From contig OX453283.1 in assembly GCA_949710005.1 (NCBI GenBank), forward strand, positions 22,733,704 to 22,797,703: a DNA stretch of 64,000 nucleotides. Reading direction: 5' to 3'. Position 1 is the first letter of the stretch. Each line of letters starts with the position of its first letter. The translations under genes were made by a program, and so were the position numbers. Below the pieces are notes generated by a model, which was given only the letters and a program-made list of their open reading frames with translations, had not been told where the DNA came from and did not search any database. The DNA comes from Ricordea florida (lineage: Eukaryota > Cnidaria > Anthozoa > Corallimorpharia > Ricordeidae). Positions 55,009 to 64,000 of this stretch are shown here, piece after piece.

Positions 55009-56663
55009 TGTACTTAAAAAGGAGGGAAATTATGTCTAGGCTTCGAAAATTCTGAACTGTGCATTCCTGCATAAAACTACTTCGACGAACCTTTGCACTG
55101 TCTTCGCATGACAGGGAGTCAAAGGCAAAACGTTTTTGATGTTTAATTTATTGTTACTTGTTAGTTGTGTTCAACTATTTTAGGTCGTTGACTCAGACGT
55201 AAACAGACGCTGGTAATCCTTAAGTTAACATCACCAAATTGCATTATAATGGTCCATCCTATGTCATCTGTGGATGTAACCATTCTTTAGAATGTTGCTT
55301 AACAGTACTATATTCTGCTACTGTTTACTCTACAGTGTTGGTTGTACCTTTGTGCACATTCTTTGGAAAACTTCTCAGCAGTGCTGTATGGTGGTACTAT
55401 TTGTTTATCGTTAAGTTTATATCTGTGGATCAAAGCATGTAGTTTAATTATTGAAAAGCTTTAGAACAGCACACCACGTTGATACATTGTAGTGTAATCT
55501 CCAATGTAGTTCTAACTCTTTTAACTTTAGAAAGCTGTTGAACGATACTGTTCCCACCACTCGGATTCTTCCATGTTTATAAAAGATAAGAATGTGAAGG
55601 TGCCTTAGCACTAAAAGTAAAAATGTGGTAAACGCTCTTGTAGCTGACCCCCAGAAAGTCCTTATGGTGAGATCCCGGGCAGGTTTCAGGAACGCTCATC
55701 CGTGCATTGTGAAGTGTCCTTGCATAAGCGCTCTTCTTTAAGCTCGATCAGTCCAAAGCTCTTCCCTAACTACAGTTTTATAGCCAGTCTTGCATTGTTG
55801 GGTTTTGAAGGTTTGTAAAGTTGTTACAAATGGCACCCCTGCGAAAATAATTAAGATGGAATCCATCCGGAAATTGAATTTTCAGTGGACAAAAACCTTG
55901 TACCAGAATAACTTAAACAATCTTGCCATATTGTTTACATTTTTCAAGGACTATAGATATAATTGGTTATCTGTAAGAACACCAAAGAAAATTTATTATG
56001 GGCTGAGCATGAGAATATGTGTCAAATTTCACAAAATAATGGAATCTTGCACATGAAATTTTAAGAATTTTACCTCTGTTTTCACAGTGCTAATGAAATT
56101 TGACATTTATTTTTTCGGACTCCCATGAGAAATTGTCTTTGGCGTTATTATAGATAAAAAGTCATCTCTATAGCCCTTGAAAAGTCTAAAAAAGAAGTCG
56201 ATATTGTTTAAACTATTCTGGTACAAGGTTTTTGTCCACAGAAAATTGAAATTACTCAATTTCCTGATAGATTCCCTCTTAAACCTTTTTCTCCGTGATC
56301 TTTCTTTAGTTAATCCTGGATTTAACAGTAATTGAGTCGACCACGCTAATCTGTTTTCTAGAATCTGGAATTAAACAGTAACTGAAGCTTATTGCTTTAC
56401 TCTGGGGTAGCACGTATCAGCTTTCTAGGAACCAGAATTGAACTGCAGTTAGAAAACTGTTCGTTTTTGAGAGGAAGGGGATGCTGGTGGGATTTGGGGG
56501 GGCTTCCCAGGGTTAGTAATGCAATACAACCTTACTGTCCATCCACGCAGTCACTGATTTTATGGGCCATCTTCTTGAGGCTGAAAGATTATTAACCATG
56601 TTTGTGACCACTGACTAGCTCCAGCCTGGGTATCGTTTTTTTCACTTGGATATTCTACTACTT
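55009..56663. other. ZSWIM8 3' UTR and flank
   Basis: No further gene and no confident canonical polyadenylation signal. A pair of inverted segments (gacaaaaaccttgtaccaga at about 55888 and tggtacaaggtttttgtcca at about 56220, bordered by aattgaattttca / gaaaattgaaatt) forms a 350-bp inverted repeat, perhaps another MITE. Confidence 0.45.
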
Positions 56664-56972
56664 AACAATTATTCGCCGAAAGGCGAAGTGATTATCGGTG
56701 ATTATTCACCGAGACAAAGTCGAGGTGAATATTCACCGATAATCACTGAGCATGAGGCGAATAATTGTTTTAGTATAACTACACAGGTGATTATTTCAAA
56801 AAAGAAAAGAAAAGAAAAAGCGTTGTACAACACGAAAAAGTTTTATTTCATCGAGAGCGCGCGAACGACTGGCAGCCATTTTGTTCGTCGAGGTGATTAT
56901 CGGCCGATAATCCGAGATAGCGAACCAATCAGAGCGCGCGATTTTGTATAATCACCTGAGTATTTATACTAA
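56664..56972 (-). mobile_element. Two-hairpin MITE, copy B
   Basis: Inverse of the element at 871-1172: aacaattattcgcc ... gtgaatattcaccgataat ... cagccattttgttc ... gaaccaatcagagcgcgcga ... aatcacctgagtatttat. The right-end hairpin is intact and more symmetrical than in copy A. Confidence 0.85.
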
Positions 56973-57099
56973 TATGTGTTAACAACTTTAACTATTCCTG
57001 TTGAGTACTCAATGATTGCCATAGTAACAAAGGCACATATATGTTTCGTATGTCCCTTACTAAGCTCGTTGGTATTCTAACGTTTCTCAACTGGTTGGT

Positions 57100-57755
57100 C
57101 TACTTCACTTAATCTCTCCTTACGGCGTCACTAACCTCAGTGTTCCAGCCAGCCTTCTCATCATATGCCTCTCTAAATACGCTTTTGCCCTCCACCATAG
57201 TGGAGAGATCAAGAATAAAGTGTATATGAAGTACTCTTCGATCGCTGTTCGGTAGCAAGTCTTCCCTTGAATGTGTGGGTACTTCCCCTTTAATTCTGAA
57301 ATCGCCAGTCTCTTTATGGTGGTGAAGTCATTCGTTGTACCTCTGGTTGGCTTGATTTGGTCGGTTTCGCTTCGGTCTACGGACTCGATCTTCACGGTGT
57401 CACGGTGTTTATTGGCTGTAACTGTCTCTTCGTTCCGTTTACAGTCAGGATATGGCGCATTTCATGTCGCTGGGGTTTTAGCTCTAACTTGTCTGCGGCT
57501 TCTCGGGAGACAAAATTCCTGGGTCGTAAGCTTTTTTTAAAAACCGAATCCAATCGTGTAGAGTTCCTTCAAACGGCGTTATTTTAAGTTTTGGTTATTT
57601 TGCTCTACTGTCTTTAGCGGAGGTCTCCATTTCTAGGTTCTTCTCTCTAATTCTGATCTGTGCCTGTGACCTTGACTCTAAAAGATCCTTCTCTATTTCT
57701 TGTAATCCGAGCCTAAGATTTTCTATGTTCCTTCCTCTTCAAATCAGGTTTTTAA

Positions 57756-57815
<60 letters not shown>

Positions 57816-58370
57816 GATTATTAGTATTGTAAAGTCAGGCAATTCAGTTAGGTCTGCAGAGTGTCTTTTAATAACACAGTCTGTCTGTCTGCTATAATTT
57901 TTCTATTTTCTTTCCTCTTCAAGTCTGTGCCTCCGCACTTTCTCTCGCTTTCTCCAAAAACTTGTGTTAGCCATGGAAAGCGTTCGTTAGTAGCCGAGTC
58001 AGGAAGATAGCCGAGATAACACAGAGGACAGGAATTAACTGAAAGTATTGTCCGACCAAGACGAACTTGGCTGACCTGGGGAGTAGTCGTGACGCCTGTG
58101 ATTGGACAAGATAGAGAAAAGAGGGTGATTTGAAGGACCCAACTGGCTGCTAAACGAGAATGAGTGGCCTGAGCAACCATGATTTCAGAAAACAAAGGAG
58201 GTTCAAGATGAACACGAGCCCGTAGAGACAAACCTATGGGCGGTAAAGCAAGAACCAGACGAGTGGAACGCGCTACTTGAAAGGCACGATTACTGGAGAA
58301 CGCTACAGGTAACGCATTGGGCTCTTCGCTTTGTGCAAAATAGTCTTGCTCGCTCAAGAAAGAAGAAAGG
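57100..58370 (-). pseudogene. Decayed retroelement-like coding segments, unassigned
   Basis: Minus-strand open pieces include LRLGLQEIEKDLLESRSQAQ (about 57616-57735), SVDRSETDQIKPTRGTTNDF (about 57330) and a 169-codon frame 58357-57848 with no known domain. An (ATT)n run at 57752-57830 separates them. Proximity to LINE and BEL/Pao remnants and broken frames suggest gag-like relics. I do not recognise a specific family. Confidence 0.3.
57752..57830. repeat. (ATT)n microsatellite
   Basis: About 25 trinucleotide units with a few substitutions. Confidence 0.95.
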
Positions 58371-58419
58371 AATTGAGGGACCCCTTATAACGGAAGAGCT
58401 TTCAAGTGTGAAGAACCAC

Positions 58420-59115
58420 TTATTGATTTTATTTTATTTATAATAATTTACCAAATTACATTAACGGAGAGAGAATAATTACAGGAATTTTGAAATAGTA
58501 AATGGCGAGGAATTCTGAATGAAACCACGAGGCTTATACAGAATCAGGATTCCTCAAAACAAGAACCATAAGGTAGATTAAGCTACAACAACAATGTGGA
58601 CAAACGTAACAATGAGATAAAATGACAATGAAATTAATACTTACTTATAAGGAATTCCTTAAGTTTTTTCTTAAAATAAGAGAGACAAGAAGAACAAGCA
58701 ATCTCTGGATTAAGTGAAATAAAAAACTTTGGGTCTTGATAGAAAACAGAAAATTTCCTGATATTGGTTCTACACAGAGGTAAATGAAAAGAGCATGCAT
58801 TTCTGGTGTTATAGCTATGGGTCTGATTGTTTCTTAGAAAGTTATGAAATTCAGTCGGCAGTGCAGAGTTTATAAACGAGAACATAAATACACCAAGTTG
58901 GAATGAGTGGGTGTCATGACATTTCAAAAGTTTATGTTTCTTAAAAATGGGATCGGTAGGAGCATCACACTTAGACTTGTTAATTATTCTTAGTGCACGC
59001 TTCTGTAAAATGACTAATCTTTGAAGGTTTGATTGATATATAACGTGTGTGCAACCTACACTGGAAGCTCCGATGTGGAAATTTGTAAAATAAGACGCTA
59101 CAGGCGTCTTAAGAT
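58420..59115 (-). mobile_element. 5'-truncated LINE, reverse transcriptase C-terminus
   Basis: The minus-strand frame from about 59115 to 58634 reads VGCTHVIYQSNLQRLVILQK, RALRIINKSKCDAPTDPIFK, then FMFSFINSALPTEFHNFL, SYNTRNACSFHLPLCRTNIR and SYFKKKLKEFL-stop. This RALRII ... YNTR ... R-T-N-I-R pattern is the standard C-terminal part of non-LTR reverse transcriptases. The catalytic core is missing. The 3' end has an AT-rich tail (aataaaataaaatcaat) near 58420. Confidence 0.8.
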
Positions 59116-59129
59116 GCGATAGAAGAATA

Positions 59130-60240
59130 TAGGAATATCAACCAGTGTATCTTAAGGGAGGAGTTTTCGCAGAGAAACTCATACGTTACACACACGAAGA
59201 GGTAAGGCGCTTTGTGGTAGCCAACAATATGGCAGAGTTAAGAGGTAAATGGTGGATACCGCAGCTTGGATCCAAGATGAAGAAGGTTATCGAGAGCTAC
59301 AACGTATGCAAGGTCTCCAGTACTTGACCATTTAACCAAGCTGCGTCAGCCATGCTGCCGTCCTTTCGCACTGAACGTTCCGCGTGGCCATTCGGAACAA
59401 CAAGAGTCGACTTTGAGCAAGGCCATGGCTATGTACTAATCTTCACTTGCGCAACATAACGAATGGCACAGTTAAAGTTCGCAAAGACACGTACAGTTGA
59501 CGAGTTTCAATAGAATCTTAACGTTGTCATCGTTCAGCGCACAAGACCACGACGACTCATTTCAGACAGCACGTCAGAGTTCCAGACTACCGCAAAGTGG
59601 ATAAGGAAGCTTCGCAAAAGCAAGAGCCTGACAACGAGACTATGTAACGTCAAGGAATAAGATGGCAGTTAAACCTTTCTAGATCCCCTTGGGGGGAGGC
59701 ATCATGAAAGATTGCTGCGCGACGTCAAGAAGACGCTATACAAGGCGCTGGGCAGAACCAATCTATCGTTTGACCTTCTGTGATCAATTGTCATCGATAT
59801 CGAGAAGCACCTCAAGAATCGTCCGCTGACGTATGTGGAGAGTGCAGCTGGCGAAGAACAGGTCCAGACAGCCAATATCTTGACGTGATGTCAGAACTCG
59901 CAAACTCTGGAGGATATCGAGGTGGATGGCGATGACATCCAAAAACTACACGTCCAACTTGCACTGAAGAGACAGCATGCTTGGCAACGATGGAGGAAAG
60001 GGTACATACACAGCATATTGGAGAGCCCGGATATCGGTGAAGTAGTGCTCGTAATTGGAAACGAGAACAACAAAAGAATGGACACTAGAAAAAGTAGTTT
60101 AGCACGAGCGAAGGAGAGGCATCGTAGTGAAGGGAGTAACGCTCTTATACATCACGTACAAAGACCTATGTCCCGTGGTATGTCCGTTAGAGATAAATAC
60201 ATCGAGTGCGGACGCAGAACAAGCACCATCGGGAGTGATC
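59130..60240 (+). pseudogene. Degraded BEL/Pao retrotransposon integrase and C-terminal domain
   Basis: Broken frames on the plus strand: zinc-binding region RGKWWIPQLGSKMKKVIESY, then [79 protein letters not shown], then LALKRQHAWQRWRKGYIHSI and PDIGEVVLVIGNEN. The order of integrase core and DUF5641-type tail is that of BEL/Pao elements. Several in-frame stops and frame changes show it is dead. No LTRs were identified. Confidence 0.8.
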
Positions 60241-60288
60241 GGAAAGTGTTTTTGTTACAAGAGAAATCAAACGAGAGAGCCCAAATAA

Positions 60289-60562
60289 GGGACGGACCAT
60301 TAGAAAAGTGATGGGGGGGGGGGGGGTGTGGGGAATTTTCAGCTTGCACGAATTTTTTTTTTCGCTCACTGCTTGTGCAGGAATTTTTTTTTATCAGGTT
60401 AACCCCTCTGCACGAATTTTTTTTTTTACTACGTGTGAAAAAGTCACAATTGGACCTTCCTTCTTCATGAATTTTTTTTCTTGGCATTTTCCCTTGCATG
60501 AATTTGTTTTGGTTTTTTCTCCCATCCCCCCCCCCCCCATCACTTTTCTAATGGTCCGTCCC
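60289..60562 (+). mobile_element. TAA-flanked MITE, GGGACGGACCATTAG family, copy 1
   Basis: Termini GGGACGGACCATTAGAAAAG and CTTTTCTAATGGTCCGTCCC are exact inverses, flanked by TAA on both sides. The interior has runs of T and G and repeated tgcacgaattttttt phrases. Inserted in the end of the BEL/Pao relic. A second copy, inverted, is at 63379-63649. Confidence 0.9.
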
Positions 60563-60564
60563 TA

Positions 60565-61065
60565 AGTAAAATTATGTCTTTTTGATTTACTACTTGCAGT
60601 TAAATATATAAATATGCATATGTGTCACGTTCCGTACCACCCTGGGTTGGTGCTTACCCATACAACAACAAAGTCTTGATATAAGCCCACTTCTAGGATA
60701 ATAAAGGAGATTATTATATGGCTGTGTCTCAGAAGGACTGGGAACTACCGAATTCACGAATTTCATTGGCTGAAATCGATATTGACCGCGGTCTACATCT
60801 TCCCATCTAGACCGGCATCTGTAGACCGGTTTTATTTTGCGTTGAAAAAGTAGCAAACTAGATTACAAAAATGTTCACCGTTTTCTTTTATTTTCGTCTC
60901 AATCATCTATGGAAGTGCCAAAACGTCTGATGACAAAAAAAAGGAAAGAAGACGAGCAAATTTCGGCAGGTTTAAGTTAAGCTCATCGCCGTTCGCAAGC
61001 AAAATGTCAGCAACCCAGTTACATTAAACGAATTAAGGTTTCCTTCTTTGCCATATAAAAAACAT
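60565..61065. other. Intergenic, nothing assigned
   Basis: No coding similarity. An inverted pair (accgcggtctacatctt / agaccggcatctgtagaccgg) occurs near 60784-60830. Confidence 0.35.
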
Positions 61066-61200
61066 CTTATTAACCGAGCTAAGTCGGTCTGTATGGGAGA
61101 ATCTTGACCTCGGTCGTGTGTAGAGACCTCACTGCGTTCGATCTGTACTCACGACCTCGGTCAAGATTCTCCCATACAGACCTCCAGTTCGGTTAATAAG
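61066..61200. repeat. Hairpin element with CTTATTAACCGA ends
   Basis: cttattaaccgag ... ggtctgtatgggagaatctt is mirrored by aagattctcccatacagacc ... cggttaataag, with inner gacctcggtcgtg / cacgacctcggtc-type stems. Confidence 0.85.
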
Positions 61201-62317
61201 AGCTAAATAAACCGCGAATACTGAGCTTAACGCCTTACACTGAATTCATAATAATTAGGGTACACCCTCCTCTTTCTGCGGTATTATATTTATAAGAAAA
61301 AGCTCCAGAATGACTCACGATTTCTATTACTTTCCGACTTTATCAACAAAGTTAAATAAAAGTATAAACTTGAAACAATTATTTAATACTCGTAAAAGCT
61401 CCTCTATCTGCAATTCTTTATATTTAATATAATTTTAATAAGTATGATTGTTACAGAAAGTTTTGTTTTATGTTATTGTAAAAATAGGCTTAGAATAAGT
61501 GATGTAATAAGTGTTGTTAGTGTAAGAAAGGATTATTAAAAAACATAATAATAATAATAATAATAATAATGATAATACTAATAATGATGATAATATTTTT
61601 TTTAATTTTTTTGACAATGGACTATTAGTTTTATTGGTGAAAATATTCATTGAGTGTACATTGTTAATTACATTTTTGAAAATTGGCATAAACATGCTAG
61701 CTATAACAGCGTATAAAGATACAACAAACATTATTATGAAAAACCCTAATATTAGCCTAAGATGATAGATGCCCAAATTAAATTCACTAAATAAAAATTT
61801 CCATAGTTCTATACCTATGATCCATAATATAGAGGATATTACACAATAAAATTCATATCTTCAAACCGCCGTGTAATGTTCTTTTTCTTACATAGACAAA
61901 AAGACATCGATACAAATTTCGGAGGAAAATTACCGAAATTACGTCATCGATAAACTCACCTGTGAGATTATTGAAAATAAACCACTCGGGTCCCGGATGT
62001 AGTTTTTATGAATTTTACGAGTGGTATATTTTCCAGTAAAACACTCGTGTCTATATAATAATATAGTATATAGTTCATCGCTATTAAAATCTAAGAATTG
62101 TCAATCGGCGGACGCGACTTTATTAATAAAGAAACCCTAACGTTAGCCTAAATTAATAGATACCCTAATTTACTTCACTATAATCTTTAACTATAGAATA
62201 TAATCTATAACTAATTAAAATCTAAGAAAAGTCTATGGCTCCTTCGGCGGCCGCGACTTCAATGTCACAATTTTTATAATGATGATAATAATAATAATAA
62301 TGATAAATCATAATAAT

Positions 62318-62348
<31 letters not shown>

Positions 62349-63024
62349 GTAATAACAATAATGATAACGATAACGAAAATGATAATGATAATAATAATAA
62401 TTAGAGTTTTCGGAACCGGCAACCAAGGCTCAATGCCTTACCCTGGACTACCGCCAATCGACTTTCTATGCTCCCAGCTTAATTGTCAATGGAAATCGGT
62501 TGAGCAAAGCACCGTGCGCTGACGGGGATGGGGGTGGGTGTGGGAGTGCCATAGAAATTTTGGGTGTGGGTGTGGCACTGGATGGGACCGTGGAACCCCC
62601 AAAATCTCTTGCCTATCATATACTCTCTATTTCCAATTTCCAAGAAACTAGTTAGGTCATCAGTACAGTCCAGCCAAAACAAATGCTTACGTAACAATTG
62701 TTTTGGCAATTTCATTTTTAACTTTTGTTTAAAGAGAATTGCTCAATCTGTTTTTTTAAAATTGATTTGCTTTTTTTCTTAAGCCTTTTATCGATCAAAA
62801 TGCCTGATGTCCAAAAATTCCTTATTGCTTAAAAGAGAATGCATACCTTTTCATTATCAGCCACAGCCTTTTAAATCCCTACATATCCCTTACCAAAATA
62901 ATATTGAATCTATATTTTAATATCTTGAAATCAAATATTTTATGCAAATTTTAATTTATTCACTTTTTGTTTGTCACCTTCGTTCTGGCCACGTTGGAAG
63001 GGAAAGAAAGTTTCGAACAACAAA
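61201..63024. other. AT-rich intergenic DNA with AAT microsatellites
   Basis: (AATAAT)n runs lie at about 61545-61600 and 62285-62400. A direct repeat (ttagcctaagatgatagatg at about 61750 and ttagcctaaattaatagata at about 62150) indicates a local duplication. No gene recognised. Confidence 0.5.
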
Positions 63025-64000
63025 ATGTCTGCCGTTACCGCACCAGCCAAATATAGCAGCGTTAAAGAGTAAAAAATTGTTGCTCTGTGGGTAGACCGTT
63101 TCATGGAGTTTGTTATTTGCGAAACCTGGATTTACAGGACGTTACATTTGACGAAAGTTGTGAACATGTGGCCGTTGCAGCCGTCTAAAAGCAAACGGAG
63201 CTTATCAGGAATTCAGGTCCGTCGTATCCACTATATCGTCAACTGTATTGTATTTACCGTTTGTGTCTTCGTAGTTGGACAACTGAACGATATTTGTCAA
63301 GGAAAATATTTGTCGCTGTTTCGAATACTTTGGTACCCTATAAGTTCTTTTCCCGGTCACTATATGCAATGTTTCCAAGGGACGGACCATTAGAAAAGTG
63401 ATGAGGGGTGGGGAAAAAAACAAAAAAAAAATCATGCAAGGGAAAATGCCAAGAAAAAGAATTCGAAGGTAAAAAAAAATTTTATGCGGAAGGTCCAATC
63501 GTTACTTTTTTACTCGTAGTAAAAAAAGTTCGTGCAGATGGGTTCACCTGAAAAAAAATTCCTGCACAAGCAGTGAGCGAAAAAAAATTCGTGCAAGCTG
63601 AAAATTCCCCACCCCCCGCCCCCCATCTCTTTTCTAATGGTCAGTCCCTAAAGTAGAACCTTCTTAGTTTGGAAGATATGCCAGAGAGCTATAGCATAAT
63701 TGCTGCACATTGCAGTAGAAGCCTTTAGGATATTTCACGATCGAGTATTATCGCTTGCAGAGCACTGTTAATTATTTTTATACCGGGCATCTCCAGCCGA
63801 ATTCAACATTTTCACAATTCCTGTCTGACAATTAGTATTTATTTTACCAGTGAATATACTCAGCTCTAATGCAAGTTACTTCTGTGCTTCAACTCAAATT
63901 AAGTACATATAATATAAAGATATCTAACGCTGGGCAAATAAAGTAAAAATGACTTATTTCTATCATTTTGTCTACAGACAGCCCAAGGACAAGGCCATTT
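63025..64000 (+). CDS. Possible 5' end of a sixth gene, partial
   Basis: An ATG at 63025 opens MSAVTAPAKYSSVK and runs to AAAGA followed by gtaaaa (donor at 63069). The window ends just after a strong acceptor (atttctatcattttgtctacag at 63956-63977), after which 23 nt continue in frame as (E)QPKDKAI. The two pieces join at compatible phase. The gene cannot be named from about 22 residues. The intron would contain a TAA-flanked MITE (63379-63649). The call rests on splice signals and the open frame only; chance is possible. Confidence 0.3.
63379..63649 (-). mobile_element. TAA-flanked MITE, GGGACGGACCATTAG family, copy 2
   Basis: GGGACGGACCATTAGAAAAG ... TTTTCTAATGGTCAGTCCC. The interior is the inverse of copy 1 (gaaggtccaatcg, attcctgcacaagcagtgag). 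It lies in the intron of the putative gene at the right edge. Confidence 0.85.

Noticed and set aside
61468..62422. Hydrophobic minus-strand frames (poly-I, poly-L)
   Set aside because: Translations of AAT/ATT microsatellites and AT-rich DNA, not membrane proteins.

Overview
The window is animal genomic DNA: AT-rich, intron-rich, and dense with short non-autonomous transposons and tRNA-derived SINEs. Conserved proteins read cleanly only after splicing through GT-AG introns. Protein similarity and repeat style (BEL/Pao, L1/Tx1-like LINE, hAT-type and foldback MITEs, NF-Y-like boxes inside MITEs) suggest a cnidarian, most likely a stony coral. The species is not established, and the taxonomic call is inference.

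Five conserved genes were resolved exon by exon with matching phases. (1) 1881-4440 (+): the last five exons of a eukaryotic CDP-diacylglycerol synthase (CDS1/CDS2); its 5' exons lie left of the window. (2) 8986-12850 (-): PCNA, six coding exons, 267 aa, with a likely non-coding first exon and E2F/CCAAT sites near 14.2 kb. (3) 16467-26785 (-): ATAD1/Msp1, thirteen exons, 352 aa. (4) 27126-31806 (+): ribosomal protein uS11/RPS14, six coding exons, 152 aa, head-to-head with ATAD1 (start codons about 340 bp apart). (5) 33859-55008 (+): ZSWIM8, ten exons, 1800 aa, with an elongin BC-box-like segment and an intact SWIM zinc finger; this is the substrate adaptor for target-directed microRNA degradation. 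A sixth gene may begin at the right edge (63025 onward).

Most of the remaining DNA is mobile or repetitive. 4.4-9 kb, between the convergent CDS and PCNA genes, holds a hAT-type element with a perfect 8-bp target duplication, an L1/Tx1-like LINE 3' end and a relic of a DUF3504-like reading frame. ATAD1 introns hold several foldback elements, including a long near-perfect hairpin of about 440 bp. ZSWIM8 introns hold a 1.9-kb 33/43-bp minisatellite, a SINE carrying twelve 95-bp tandem units, three copies of one foldback MITE, and a four-fold tandem duplication of a 5' splice site. 55-64 kb is a gene-poor transposon cluster (two-hairpin MITE, LINE relic, degraded BEL/Pao integrase, TAA-flanked MITEs, ATT/AAT microsatellites).

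The five genes are ordinary housekeeping or regulatory genes (phospholipid precursor synthesis, replication clamp, membrane-protein extraction, ribosome, microRNA turnover) with no evident shared pathway. The notable material is the repeat architecture. Several MITE families put hairpins, CCAAT boxes, decoy splice sites or start codons close to real exons and promoters. One family keeps a two-hairpin layout around a start-codon box, and in two cases a peptide resembling the N-terminus of DUF3504/Crypton-like proteins.
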